Notes: generated by a model from the sequence alone, not told the origin. A stretch of 33,652 bases of DNA from Cellulosilyticum sp. (GCA_017941635.1 JAGAVZ010000004.1:1-33652), one strand, 5' to 3'. Positions 18,368-27,179 are shown, counted from the first letter of the stretch. A program made the numbers and translations.

Positions 18368-20110
18368 ATGAGAAAAACTAAAATTGTATGTACTCTAGGA
18401 CCAGCAACAGCTGATGATAGTGTATTAAAAAGATTAATGTTAGAAGGGTTAGATGTAGCTAGATTTAACTTCTCTCACGGAACACATGAAAGTCACAAAG
18501 AAACATTTGATCGTGTTGACAGAATTAGAAAAGAATTAGGCTTACCAGTTGCAGCTTTATTAGATACAAAAGGGCCAGAAGTAAGAGTATGCCAATTCAA
18601 GGATGGTAAAATCCAATTAACAAAAGGTGGAAAATTCACTTTAACAAGCAGAGATATCGAAGGAACTCAAGATATCGTTTCTGTAACTTACAAAAACTTA
18701 CCAAATGACGTTAAAGCTGGCGGACGTATTCTTTTAGACGATGGTCTAATTGAATTAGTGGTAGATGAAATCGTAGATGGTACAGATATCGTATGTAGCA
18801 TTATGAATGATGGTGCTTTATCAAACAACAAAGGTGTTAACTTACCAGATACACGTCTTTCAATGCCATATTTAAGTGAAAAAGACCGTTCAGATATTAT
18901 CTTTGGTATCAAAACAGGTTATGATTTCATTGCTGCATCATTCGTTAGATGTGCAGATGACGTTCTTGAAATCAGAAAAATCTTAGAAGAGCACAAATGT
19001 AACTCAATCCAAATCATCTCTAAAATTGAAAATCAAGAAGGTGTAGATAACATTGATGAAATCATCCGTGTATCTGACGGTATCATGGTTGCTCGTGGAG
19101 ACATGGGTGTAGAGATTCCTGGTGAAGAAGTACCAGCTATCCAAAAAATGATTATCAAGAAAACTGTAGCAGTTGGTAAACAAGTTATCACAGCTACACA
19201 AATGCTTGACTCTATGATGAAAAACCCACGTGCAACAAGAGCGGAAATCAGTGACGTTGCTAATGCTATCTATGATGGTACAAGTGCAATCATGCTTTCT
19301 GGTGAAACAGCTGCTGGTGCTTACCCAATTGAAGCAGTACAAACAATGGCTCGTATCGCTCTTAAAACAGAAGCAGATATCGACTATGTAAAACGTTTCA
19401 CAAATAAAGGTGCAGATGTTTCTGCAAACGTAACAAGTGCTATTTCTCGTGCTACTTGTACAACAGCTCACGACTTAAATGCTGCAGCAATCGTTACAGT
19501 AACAAAATCAGGTCGTACAGCTAGAATGATTTCTAAATTTAGACCAAACTGTCCAATCTTAGGTTGTACAACATCTGAAAGCGTATACCGTCACATGGCA
19601 TTAATGTGGGGTGTAAGACCATTATTAATGGATGAAAAACAAAGCACAGATGAATTATTTGCAGAAGCACTTGAAGTTGCTGAACACACAGGTATGGTTA
19701 ACAAAGGTGAGTTAGTTGTTATCACAAGTGGTTTACCAGTAGGTGTGACAGGTACAACCAATATGCTTAGAGTTGAAGTAATCGGTAATATCTTAGCATC
19801 TGGCTCAGGTGTAGGTAACAAAACTGTTTGTGGAAGCCTTTGCGTAGCTAAAGACCTTGAAGAAGCTAATGCTACATTCATGGAAGGAGATATCCTTGTT
19901 ATGCCAAAAACAAACAACGATATGCTTCCATTATTAAGAAGAGCTTCTGGTATCATCACAGAAGAAGATGGTGCAAACTCTCATGCAGCAGTAGTTGGAC
20001 TTTCACTTGATATTCCAGTTATTACAGGTGCAACAAATGCAACAGATATCTTAAAAACAGGTGCAGTTGTAACTTTAGATGCTCAAAGAGGCGTTGTTTC
20101 TAACAACTAA
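18368..20110 (+). CDS. pyk: Pyruvate kinase with C-terminal PEP-utilising-like domain
   Basis: Converts PEP and ADP to pyruvate and ATP, the last step of glycolysis. I start it at 18368 (580 residues), where the conserved MRKTKIVCTLGPAT begins; AAGGAG lies 15 bases upstream, rather far. An in-frame ATG at 18314 would add 18 unconserved residues without a ribosome binding site. Visible motifs: RFNFSHG, DTKGPEVR, catalytic Lys219 in ISKIENQEG, MVARGDMGVEIP and TATQMLDSM. The last ~110 residues form the extra domain found in Geobacillus-type enzymes, with EDGANSHAAVVGLS resembling the phosphohistidine loop of PEP-utilising enzymes (His539). C-ending codons (AAC, TTC, ATC) are more frequent than in neighbours, as expected for high expression. 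Confidence 0.96.
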   Translation: MRKTKIVCTLGPATADDSVLKRLMLEGLDVARFNFSHGTHESHKETFDRVDRIRKELGLPVAALLDTKGPEVRVCQFKDGKIQLTKGGKFTLTSRDIEGTQDIVSVTYKNLPNDVKAGGRILLDDGLIELVVDEIVDGTDIVCSIMNDGALSNNKGVNLPDTRLSMPYLSEKDRSDIIFGIKTGYDFIAASFVRCADDVLEIRKILEEHKCNSIQIISKIENQEGVDNIDEIIRVSDGIMVARGDMGVEIPGEEVPAIQKMIIKKTVAVGKQVITATQMLDSMMKNPRATRAEISDVANAIYDGTSAIMLSGETAAGAYPIEAVQTMARIALKTEADIDYVKRFTNKGADVSANVTSAISRATCTTAHDLNAAAIVTVTKSGRTARMISKFRPNCPILGCTTSESVYRHMALMWGVRPLLMDEKQSTDELFAEALEVAEHTGMVNKGELVVITSGLPVGVTGTTNMLRVEVIGNILASGSGVGNKTVCGSLCVAKDLEEANATFMEGDILVMPKTNNDMLPLLRRASGIITEEDGANSHAAVVGLSLDIPVITGATNATDILKTGAVVTLDAQRGVVSNN

Positions 20111-20120
20111 TCAATCATAA

Positions 20121-20162
20121 ATAAAAAGAGTAAAGTGTCAGATGATACTTTACTCTTTTTAT
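20121..20162 (+). terminator. Terminator of pyk
   Basis: A 14-16 bp stem (about 20121-20136 with 20147-20162; core AAAAAGAGTAAAGT) with a T-run in the right arm begins 10 bases after the stop. Confidence 0.85.
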
Positions 20163-20195
20163 TTATAATTATAGAAAATTTAAGATGAGATAAAA

Positions 20196-20238
20196 ATAGA
20201 GGTAGAAATCCTAAAGGGAACAGGATTTCTACCTCTAT
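20196..20238. repeat. Perfect 16-bp hairpin of unknown role
   Basis: ATAGAGGTAGAAATCC (20196-20211) pairs perfectly with 20223-20238 around an 11-base loop. No T-run follows, so it is not a standard terminator. It lies between the pyk terminator and the minus-strand terminator of the YjiH gene; the rest of 20239-20410 is AT-rich with no gene. Confidence 0.6.
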
Positions 20239-20414
20239 CTTTGCATAGTGTATAATGTGTATATATTCTTTAAAGTAATTTTATATTTACTTAAGTTAAT
20301 TAGATAACTTTTATCTAAAAAGAGAATAACATATTTTTACAAATTTAGCAATGAATTTATTTAAAATTTAATTTAAAAATTAATTTAACGATTTTATTAA
20401 ATGTATATATCCCA

Positions 20415-20458
20415 AAAAAAAAGGTTATTGAAAAATATTGTAATCCAATAACCTTTTT
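20415..20458 (-). terminator. Terminator of the YjiH-family gene
   Basis: AAGGTTATTG (20421-20430) pairs with CAATAACCTT (20446-20455), flanked by a long A-run that reads as nine Ts on the minus strand. It lies 20 bases beyond the minus-strand stop. Confidence 0.85.
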
Positions 20459-20475
20459 GAAAATTTTATTATTAA

Positions 20476-21864
20476 CTAAAAGATAAAATGTGCAATTAAT
20501 GAAATGATAGGGAGTGTAATCAGTGTTCTTTCGATAAAGATTACAAATAACTCCCATAGCTTTACAGGGATTTTTGATCCAAGTAATAATGCACCTACTT
20601 CAGATAAATAAATAAGTTGAGTAACAGATACGCTAGCAATGATAAAACGAGTCATGTCACTTTGGATACCTGTAGCTAAAACAGCTGGTAATAACATATC
20701 AGCAAAACCTGCAATAAGTGTTTGTGCAGCAGCAGTTGCCTCTGGAATTCCTAATAATTCTAAGAATGGAATAAATGGAATACCAAGTATTTCAAATAAT
20801 GGTGTATAGGTGGCGAGCATAAGTGCGATTGTACCAACAGCCATTACCACAGGGATAACGCCAAGCCACATATCTAGTACATTTTTACTCCCATCAATTA
20901 AAACACATTGAATAAAGTTTTGTGAATCAGCTTTTTGAAGTGCTAGATTCCAACCTTGACGTACAGAGTGGTCTCTATTATCTTCTTCCTTTGTAGGTAA
21001 TGAACCATCATAAAGAACATCTTTTCTACGAGATAAAGGTGGTAGCTTTGGCATAATGATAGCGGCAATTAAACTAGCAACAGTTACAGTTAAGTAGAAT
21101 GGAACGAATAAGTGCCCAAGTCCAACTGTGTTAATTACAACTAAGCTAAAAGTAATTGAAACGAGGGAGAAGGTTGTTCCAATCACAACAGCTTCACGTT
21201 CTGTATAAAAACCTTCTTCATACTGACGACTGGTAAGAAGAACACCAATTGTCCCATCACCTAACCAAGAAGCAATACAGTCAATTGCAGCACGTCCAGG
21301 AAGACCAAATACAGGACGCATGACTTTTACAAGTAAAGAACCAATAAATTCTAATAAACCAAAGTTTAAAAGCAGTGGTAAAAAGAGCCCTGCAAATAAG
21401 AAGATTGAGAAGAGAACTGGGAGTAAATCTGAAAGCACTAAACCACCAGTATCTCCAGAGCTAATCATTTCAGCATATGGTAAAAGTGTTGCTGGCATAT
21501 AACCATGGTCTACTAAAAGAATAACGCTAATAAAGAAAAGTGCGATTATACGTAATGTAAACCAAACTGGAGTAGGATTAAATAGTGCATTTAAAAAGTT
21601 ACTATTTATAATGCATTTTGGTTTAAAGAGCTTAGTCAATAAACTTCCTACGGCAGAAATGAATATTGTTGCAAATAAGATATAAAGCAAATAATTACTT
21701 AGTAAATTTTGAAGACCACCTGATAATATTGCGATAGGAATAGTAATAGACCCATCATATGGAATAGGTAACATAAAGAGAAAGATACCCATTAAAGAAG
21801 GTAGTATAAATTTAACTATGGAATACTTTGAAGTCATAGACGTATGTTTATCTGTATGTTTCAT
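20476..21864 (-). CDS. YjiH-family membrane protein (nucleoside-recognition GATE domain)
   Basis: A 462-residue protein with roughly 10-11 hydrophobic segments. The block PVFGLPGRAAIDCIASWLGD and the following TSRQYEEGFYTEREAV resemble the conserved GATE-domain core of YjiH proteins. GATE proteins are thought to act in transport across the membrane, but the YjiH substrate is unknown to me. A loop around residues 285-310 is charged and cytoplasmic. The start is supported by AAAGGTC about 8 bases upstream. Transcribed alone from the minus strand. Confidence 0.7.
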   Translation of the reverse strand: MKHTDKHTSMTSKYSIVKFILPSLMGIFLFMLPIPYDGSITIPIAILSGGLQNLLSNYLLYILFATIFISAVGSLLTKLFKPKCIINSNFLNALFNPTPVWFTLRIIALFFISVILLVDHGYMPATLLPYAEMISSGDTGGLVLSDLLPVLFSIFLFAGLFLPLLLNFGLLEFIGSLLVKVMRPVFGLPGRAAIDCIASWLGDGTIGVLLTSRQYEEGFYTEREAVVIGTTFSLVSITFSLVVINTVGLGHLFVPFYLTVTVASLIAAIIMPKLPPLSRRKDVLYDGSLPTKEEDNRDHSVRQGWNLALQKADSQNFIQCVLIDGSKNVLDMWLGVIPVVMAVGTIALMLATYTPLFEILGIPFIPFLELLGIPEATAAAQTLIAGFADMLLPAVLATGIQSDMTRFIIASVSVTQLIYLSEVGALLLGSKIPVKLWELFVIFIERTLITLPIISLIAHFIF

Positions 21865-22061
21865 GATGTAGACCTTTCTTTGTAATAATGTAATGTTTAT
21901 GTTAACGTAAGCATCATTATAGGGTATGTAGGCTGAAATGGCAATATAAAAGTGGTTTAATTATGCATAAAGTGTATATAAATGCAAAATAAGTGCATAA
22001 ATTGATATAATAGTGAGGTAGTAAAGTTAGTATATGCAAAATCATCAGTTTATATAAATAA
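21865..22061. other. Intergenic region with four TGCAWAAW octamers
   Basis: There is no gene. TGCATAAA (21963, 21994) and TGCAAAAT (21983, 22035) occur as alternating copies. A TATAAT at 22006-22011 faces the plus strand, but no open frame follows. They could be protein-binding sites for the divergent YjiH promoter, or chance in AT-rich DNA. Confidence 0.35.
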
Positions 22062-22101
22062 TAGAAAAGAGTATGGCTATGAAAATAACATGGCCATACT
22101 C
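22062..22101 (-). terminator. Terminator of the chromate-type transporter operon
   Basis: A 12-bp stem (22069-22080 with 22090-22101, core GAGTATGGC) is followed on the minus strand by TTTTCTATT. It is about 120 bases beyond the stop of the distal gene; 22102-22223 holds nothing recognisable. Confidence 0.7.
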
Positions 22102-22223
22102 GGAGAAAGGATATTGTAAAACAGAACATAATTAGAATAAATGATTTAATAAGTAAAAACAAGGTGGTAGGCGTCAACAATCTACTACATTTAAATATGA
22201 ATAATTTTCCATATATGTGTGTC

Positions 22224-22787
22224 TTATAAGCTGAAGATAATACCAGCAATTGCACCACAAATAATAAGAATAATAGGATGACATTTAAACTTTTTAGTCG
22301 CAAACCAAAAGGCAATGAATAATAAAATTGCTTTTAGATTAAAGAGGTCTAAAATTTGTTTGGTAAGTGTATATTGGCTGATATTAAATATGGTTACTTT
22401 AAGTACTTCAAGACCAGCTAAACCAATTAAAGCAGCTACAGTAGGTCGTAGGCCATAAAAAGCACTTTTGACATAAACGTTTTCTTTGAATTTATCAAGA
22501 AAACCGGCAACAATGAAGATAATAATAATAGATGGAGTAACCAGTCCTAAGGTAGCAATAATACCTCCTGAAATACCAGCAGCCGAGTAGCCAGCATAGG
22601 TTGCCATATTAACACCGATTGGACCAGGTGTAGATTCTGAGATAGCAATCATATTAGGAAGAATAGTTGCATCAAACCAGGTATATTTATCTGCTAAATC
22701 ATATAAGAAAGGTAATGTAGCTAGTCCACCACCTATTGCAAAAAGACCAATTTTAAAGAACTCATAGAAGAGTGTTAAATAAATCAT
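22224..22787 (-). CDS. chrA: Chromate transporter family protein, second half-size subunit
   Basis: A 187-residue CHR-family protein with about six hydrophobic segments. FKIGLFAIGGGLATLPFLYD is the family N-terminal signature; ESTPGPIGVNMATYAGY is the second motif. Long CHR proteins are internal duplications of this unit; short ones work as pairs, as here. Its start overlaps the end of the upstream gene by 4 bases (ATGA), indicating translational coupling and a likely heterodimer. Chromate export is the named family function, but in an anaerobe without visible chromate genes the true anion may differ. Confidence 0.87.
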   Translation of the reverse strand: MIYLTLFYEFFKIGLFAIGGGLATLPFLYDLADKYTWFDATILPNMIAISESTPGPIGVNMATYAGYSAAGISGGIIATLGLVTPSIIIIFIVAGFLDKFKENVYVKSAFYGLRPTVAALIGLAGLEVLKVTIFNISQYTLTKQILDLFNLKAILLFIAFWFATKKFKCHPIILIICGAIAGIIFSL

Positions 22788-23329
22788 ATGTTTTTAAATC
22801 CTCCTCTTTTTTGATAAAGAATACCAAATGTAGCAGCTACAATAATGTAAATAACAGGTGATAGAGATAGGATAAGGCCTAATACTAAAGTAAGTAGGAA
22901 TATCACAATACCAATTTTATCTTTGACAGCTGATTTATACATTTTAATAACAGTATTTAGTACAAGAGCAGCGACCACAATGCGAATGCCAGCAAAGGCA
23001 CTTTGGACTATAGCATACTGACTAAAATTACTTAATATAGAAGCAATGACAGTGATGATGACAATAGAAGGAAAAATAACACCTAGTGTAGCAGCAATTC
23101 CGCCTACAATGCCTTTTTGTTTGTAACCAATAAAAGTAGCAGTATTAACAGCAATAACACCAGGGGTACATTGTCCTACTGCAAAGTAATCCATAATCTC
23201 ATTTTCGGTTGCCCATTTCTGTTTTTCTACAACCTCTTTTTGTAGCATAGGTAGCATGGCATATCCACCACCAAAGGTAAAAAGCCCGATGCGCGCAAAG
23301 GTCATAAAAAGAGTAATTAAATCTTTCAT
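22784..23329 (-). CDS. chrA: Chromate transporter family protein, first half-size subunit
   Basis: A 181-residue partner of the next gene with the same layout: FARIGLFTFGGGYAMLPMLQ at the N-terminus, QCTPGVIAVNTATFIGY, GGIAATLGVIFPS and four further hydrophobic segments. AAAGGAG lies 9 bases before the ATG on the minus strand. It is first in a two-gene operon; TATTAT/TATACT sequences about 25-40 bases upstream could be the -10, but no clear -35 is seen. The two halves differ enough to suggest distinct roles in a heterodimer with opposite membrane orientation, as proposed for paired short CHR proteins. Confidence 0.87.
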   Translation of the reverse strand: MKDLITLFMTFARIGLFTFGGGYAMLPMLQKEVVEKQKWATENEIMDYFAVGQCTPGVIAVNTATFIGYKQKGIVGGIAATLGVIFPSIVIITVIASILSNFSQYAIVQSAFAGIRIVVAALVLNTVIKMYKSAVKDKIGIVIFLLTLVLGLILSLSPVIYIIVAATFGILYQKRGGFKNI

Positions 23330-23766
23330 AACATGACTCCTTTAGTTTAATTTTCTTTAGTATAATATATCATTCATGGAGAAATCCCAAGAATTTACTC
23401 GAGATTTATAATTTAAATATGAATAAACATTTTGCTATTAAACCCCATATCATCTATAATAAAAGTAATCTATCGACATGAAAAGATTTTATATGTAGAA
23501 ATTATTGATTTATATTAAAAATCTTGATATATATTGAAGTCGTTTTATGTAAGGATAAATAAATGAGGGACTATATATACTTAGATAAATTAAGATTTTT
23601 TACAGTCAGGAGAAGCTATAATCATGATATTTAGCATGATAAAAGGTTATAGGGAGATTCTTGAGAGTAAAAAGGATGATGAATAAGTAAGAGATAGAAA
23701 CGTTTTACCTATAAAGATAGATGGCATGAAAAAAAACAAAAGATAAAAAGGTATAAGGAGTAGCAA
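23330..23766. other. Intergenic region between divergent operons
   Basis: It holds the start region of the chromate-type operon at the left and the AAGGAG ribosome binding site of the 23767 gene at the right. A 20-codon frame at 23624-23686 has AGGAG about 12 bases upstream; it is too short and isolated to call. Nothing else recognised. Confidence 0.4.
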
Positions 23767-25236
23767 ATGGAAACATTTAAGGAGACCTTAAAAAACTATA
23801 AGTGGACCCTATTAGCAGGGGTGATTGTGGCTGTTCTGATTGCACTCATTACAGCAAATTTACATGTACTGCGATTTTTGAATTATAAAATACAAGGTAA
23901 TGTAGAAGGAGTATTTTCTATTTTACAAAGCCAAATAAAGAATGAGGATGTTCAAGATGATTGGTTCTTTGAGCAAGGGATGCAATATCTATTAGAGCAA
24001 GAAGAATACTCAGAAGAACTTACAAGCTTTTTTGAAGAGCAATTTACAACATTTAATGTGGATTGGAAAAAGCAAATTATTAAAGCGTATAATGCTAAAA
24101 ACTTAAAACTTACAATGAGTAAGGAATTGATGGATATATTGGTCGAATACATAGACGAAGAAGGAATCAAAGACTATGTAAGCAAATTATCAGTAACAGA
24201 TTTTGAGCAAGGATTAGTACTAGTGTATGGAAATAATCCAACAGTTGATAATGCATTTATTGAATCATTATATAAGGTTTTAAGTATTTATCCAGAGAAA
24301 TTATCTTTTGAGAAATTTACATTTAATCTTTATGATGTTTTAAGTTATACAGGTGAAAATCCAGAAGAAAAAGTTCAGCTTATTATTAGTAAAGTCAATA
24401 CTGAGGTGGCTAAGGAAAATATCTTTAAACAACTTAGGACACAACCACTTACAGAGGAAGAACTATGTAAGTGGGTAGAATTCTTTAATACGACTCAGAT
24501 TATTACAGCTGATGACTATACTGCATTTAAGAAAAGCTATGAAAATATTTGTTTATTCCGTAAGCAATATAGTGCTTTAGATGATGAAGAGATTCAATTA
24601 AAGAACCAAAAAGCAGCTGTTGAAGCGCAAATTGGCGATAAAATAGCAACATTAGAGACTAAGAAATCTGAACTTCAAAGTTTACAGACAGAGGTAGGCA
24701 AGCTAGAAAGTACGTTAGATAGATTAGTAAGTTACTCGGATATGAATCTTTATATAGAAAAAGCATCAGGTACAGGAAGTAATGAATATATTGCTTCTAC
24801 ACCAAGAAATGGTTTATTTGGTATGAAACCATCTTATCCAAAGTACATTGTTAAATTAACAAGTACAAGCTTTAATGGTGAAGGTGTATATGATGCAATA
24901 CCTGTTTATTATCAAGGTATTAAATCAGGTACAAATGGAGATGAATATGGATACTACGTAGAGGTATCTAGCTCAGATATTAATAGTATTGATGAAAAGA
25001 TGAAAGAAAGAGATACAAAAACAGCACAGCTTAATAGTGTAAAAAGTGAAGTAAGCCAAATTGAAAATGAAATTAATACGATTAAAAAAGAAGGCAAATA
25101 TGATGAGACACAAGAAGCATTAAATGCCATTACTGCTCAAAGAAATGAGTATAGTACTAAGATTAATGAAGAAATCGTTAATATTAGAAAGCTATTTGGA
25201 TTCACTAATATTACAATTGAGCTTACAAAAGCATAG
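23767..25236 (+). CDS. Unrecognised single-pass membrane protein with coiled coils
   Basis: I do not recognise a family. The 489 residues comprise a short cytoplasmic N-terminus, one membrane helix (about 12-35), a helical and acidic domain (40-270), a coiled coil (about 275-320, heptads in LKNQKAAVEAQI and LETKKSELQSLQTEV), a compact mixed segment with many Gly/Tyr/Ser residues (325-400) and a second coiled coil (about 403-470). The two helices around a small domain look like an antiparallel hairpin, as in adaptor or envelope-spanning proteins. No lipobox or signal cleavage site is evident, so it stays anchored with its bulk outside. AAGGAG about 8 bases upstream supports the start. It is monocistronic, ending in hairpins. 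Confidence 0.75.
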   Translation: METFKETLKNYKWTLLAGVIVAVLIALITANLHVLRFLNYKIQGNVEGVFSILQSQIKNEDVQDDWFFEQGMQYLLEQEEYSEELTSFFEEQFTTFNVDWKKQIIKAYNAKNLKLTMSKELMDILVEYIDEEGIKDYVSKLSVTDFEQGLVLVYGNNPTVDNAFIESLYKVLSIYPEKLSFEKFTFNLYDVLSYTGENPEEKVQLIISKVNTEVAKENIFKQLRTQPLTEEELCKWVEFFNTTQIITADDYTAFKKSYENICLFRKQYSALDDEEIQLKNQKAAVEAQIGDKIATLETKKSELQSLQTEVGKLESTLDRLVSYSDMNLYIEKASGTGSNEYIASTPRNGLFGMKPSYPKYIVKLTSTSFNGEGVYDAIPVYYQGIKSGTNGDEYGYYVEVSSSDINSIDEKMKERDTKTAQLNSVKSEVSQIENEINTIKKEGKYDETQEALNAITAQRNEYSTKINEEIVNIRKLFGFTNITIELTKA

Positions 25237-25266
25237 AAGTTATAGTAAAAAATAATAATGAATGAC

Positions 25267-25347
25267 TGTTTCTAAAGAATTATAGAAACACTATTAAAAC
25301 AAGGTGCTTCAATAAGGTTATATCTTATTGAAGCACCTTGTTTTAAT
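25267..25347. terminator. Tandem hairpins after the coiled-coil gene
   Basis: A small stem (TGTTTCTA 25267-25274 with 25283-25290) is followed at once by a perfect 24-bp stem (25293-25316 with 25324-25347, loop of 7). The right arm ends in GTTTTAAT, a weak U-tract in either direction. Probably terminates or protects the transcript end. Confidence 0.65.
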
Positions 25348-25484
25348 TAAAATTACTTTTGCTTAGTATTAATATGTGTTCCATTCTAAGCTTGTTATTA
25401 GCTTCATAAAATCACAACCATCGAAAAAAGATATATGATAGGATTTGTACGATAGGAAAAAATATACTATCTATAAATTAAGTG

Positions 25485-25513
25485 TAGAAAGATTTTGTAA
25501 TTAACTATATAAT
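25485..25513 (+). promoter_or_regulatory. Probable promoter of tadA
   Basis: TATAAT (25508-25513) has TAGAAA (25485-25490, 4 of 6 consensus bases) 17 bases upstream. The ATG of tadA is 52 bases further on. Confidence 0.5.
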
Positions 25514-25565
25514 GTAGATAGGCTAGAAATTATTGCAGTAGGTTTTGAATGATAGAGGAGAAGAT

Positions 25566-26024
25566 ATGGAAAAAGACGTAATCTTTATGAAAGAAGCATT
25601 AGTAGAGGCGAATAAAGCATTTGATTTAGATGAGTCACCAATTGGTGCCATTGTTGTATATCAAGATCAAATTATAGGTAGGGGATGCAATCGTAGAAAT
25701 ACGGACAAGAATCCACTAGCGCATGCCGAAATTATTGCTATAGATGAAGCGGCTAAATTCTTAGGGGATTGGCGATTAGAGGAGTGCACCATCTATATTA
25801 CGTTAGAACCTTGTCCAATGTGTAGCGGTGCCATCGTACAAGCTAGAATCCCTAAAGTCGTTTTTGGGGCAAGAAGTCCTAAGGCTGGATTTGCAGGTTC
25901 TGTGGCAAATGTTCTTCAAATGGATACACTCAATCACCGTTGTGAAGTGATAGAAGGGGTTTGTGAAGAAGAAGCAAGCATGTTACTAAAGACCTATTTC
26001 AAAAATATGAGGAAGAAAAAATAA
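25566..26024 (+). CDS. tadA: tRNA-specific adenosine deaminase
   Basis: Converts adenosine-34 to inosine in the anticodon of tRNA(Arg)ACG, allowing wobble reading. The 152-residue protein carries the deaminase motif HAE (zinc ligand His53, catalytic Glu55) and PCPMCSGA (Cys83, Cys86), followed by RIPKVVFGARSPKAG. I place the start at 25566 because AGAGGAG lies 5 bases before it; an in-frame ATG at 25545 would add seven residues without a ribosome binding site. It lies upstream of ffs and dnaX, the classical Firmicute order. Confidence 0.95.
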   Translation: MEKDVIFMKEALVEANKAFDLDESPIGAIVVYQDQIIGRGCNRRNTDKNPLAHAEIIAIDEAAKFLGDWRLEECTIYITLEPCPMCSGAIVQARIPKVVFGARSPKAGFAGSVANVLQMDTLNHRCEVIEGVCEEEASMLLKTYFKNMRKKK

Positions 26025-26042
26025 ACATTATGGGAGGAAGAT

Positions 26043-26480
26043 ATGGCAACTTTTCCAAGACACAAAAAAGCAAAATTAATTAGAGATTTCATGATTCAAA
26101 CGGACACAGTAAAAATGTTCAAAGAAGATGAAAATAACGATACGGTTTTCTTCAGAAGCGTATATCCAATGGGAGAAGAGAAAAAACAAGTTGTAATCAA
26201 CATCAATGATTCTGTATATCTTGGATTACAAACTTTGCTTGCATCTAATGTACCAGTAGAAAAAAATCATGCAGTACTTGAAGTACTTAATGAATGTGCA
26301 TTAGAATTACCAACAGTAAAATACGTTCTTACAAAAGACCAATGTGTTGTAATTTCAATGTTTTTCCCAGCAGATGAAAATCATTTTAATCCACAACTTA
26401 TTATGGGAACAATTGTACAAGTTCTTAAAAATGTTAATGAAAAACATTATGCAAAAATTAAAGCAGTTGTAGAAAATTAG
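26043..26480 (+). CDS. Small soluble protein, possibly YbjN-like
   Basis: A 145-residue cytoplasmic protein with no signal or membrane segment. The order of short beta strands and helices (VFFRSVYPMGEEKKQVVININD, HAVLEVLNECALELPTVKYVL, CVVISMFFPAD) recalls YbjN/sensory-regulator fold proteins, including the Leu-Asn near LEVLNECAL; this is a weak assignment. GGGAGG about 6 bases upstream supports the start. It follows tadA by 18 bases, so the two are probably co-transcribed. It is not part of the usual tadA-ffs-dnaX neighbourhood that I know. Confidence 0.55.
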   Translation: MATFPRHKKAKLIRDFMIQTDTVKMFKEDENNDTVFFRSVYPMGEEKKQVVININDSVYLGLQTLLASNVPVEKNHAVLEVLNECALELPTVKYVLTKDQCVVISMFFPADENHFNPQLIMGTIVQVLKNVNEKHYAKIKAVVEN

Positions 26481-26496
26481 TCAGAAAATACAAACG

Positions 26497-26525
26497 TTGA
26501 CATAGAGCGAAAAAATAGATATACT
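26497..26525 (+). promoter_or_regulatory. Promoter of the SRP RNA gene
   Basis: Perfect -35 TTGACA (26497-26502), 17-base spacer and TATACT (26520-26525). Transcription should start near 26532, about 25 bases before the predicted mature RNA. Confidence 0.85.
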
Positions 26526-26556
26526 ATTTACGTGACAAGTTATTGTCAAACAATTT

Positions 26557-26820
26557 CCGTGCTAGCTGGGGAGGTAGCGGTGCCCTGTACCTGCAATCCG
26601 CTATAGCAGGAGTGATGCTTTGTCTGAGGCTTAAATCTGTATAGTCTGCCCTTAGCAAGTGGCGATGAGAATTGAGTCTTGCGCAATAGGCACTTGTGAA
26701 CCGTGTCAGGTCCGGAAGGAAGCAGCACTAAGCAAGCCCGTTTATGTGCCGCAAGGTCGCTTAGTTTGAGTTAACTACTAAGGTAACGTGTGTGGCTTTA
26801 TGTCGAAGCAAAGTGCACGG
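26557..26820 (+). ncRNA. ffs: Signal recognition particle RNA, large type with Alu domain
   Basis: The 264-base RNA scaffolds Ffh in the signal recognition particle. CCGTGC at 26557-26562 pairs with GCACGG at 26815-26820 to close the molecule. The 5' Alu domain shows GCTAGCTGGGGAGGTAGCGG, then GTGCCCTGTACCTGCAATCC. The conserved S-domain helix 8 appears near 26698-26733 as GTGAACCGTGTCAGGTCCGG followed by AAGGAAGCAGCACTAAG. This ~265-base form with an Alu domain is typical of Bacilli and Clostridia. The ends are set from the closing stem; the predicted start site implies 5' processing of about 25 bases. Confidence 0.95.
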
Positions 26821-26867
26821 ATTTAATTTTTTAATTGAAATTTTTAATAGTACATAACCGGAATGAT

Positions 26868-26902
26868 AAAGATACTAGACTGAAAAGGATAGTATCTTTT
26901 TT
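26868..26902 (+). terminator. Terminator downstream of ffs
   Basis: AAAGATACTA (26868-26877) pairs with TAGTATCTTT (26890-26899), followed by Ts to 26902. It implies a 3' trailer of about 80 bases on the ffs precursor. Bases 26903-27135 hold no gene I can support, only a 24-codon frame at 27052 lacking a ribosome binding site. Confidence 0.8.
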
Positions 26903-27135
26903 GTCTTAAGAAAGAGGGATTTAAGTATTAAGAGTCTTATTAAACCAGATAAGGGTGTATACCTATAGGAGAAATTTCGATATATAAAAATAAGTTAATA
27001 TTTAATCTTGTTATGTATAGTATAATTGGGTGTAAGTGTAAAAACAAACCTATGGTTCGTTTGGCAGATGCTAAAATCTATGTAAGTGATTCTAAATTTG
27101 TAAAAGTAATAAAATGTCTATTATAAGAATAAAAG

Positions 27136-27179
27136 AATAAAAAAGCCTTCTTAATAAAGATTAAGAAGGCTTTTTTATT
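27136..27179 (-). terminator. Terminator of the AraC-family gene
   Basis: A perfect 20-bp stem (27136-27155 with 27160-27179) with a 4-base loop; the A-rich left arm reads as a T-run on the minus strand. It overlaps the stop codon of the regulator. Confidence 0.88.

Noticed and set aside
19004-19471. 155-residue minus-strand frame inside pyk
   Set aside because: Cys/Ser/Thr-rich complement of a highly expressed gene; clearly a shadow.
21917-22315. 132-residue minus-strand frame overlapping the chromate-type gene
   Set aside because: Overlaps the end of the real gene in another frame; hydrophobic composition comes from AT-rich DNA.
23624-23686. 20-codon frame with AGGAG upstream, before the coiled-coil gene
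   Set aside because: Spacing to the ATG is long and there is no supporting homology or context.
27052-27126. 24-codon frame downstream of ffs
   Set aside because: No ribosome binding site and no recognisable family.
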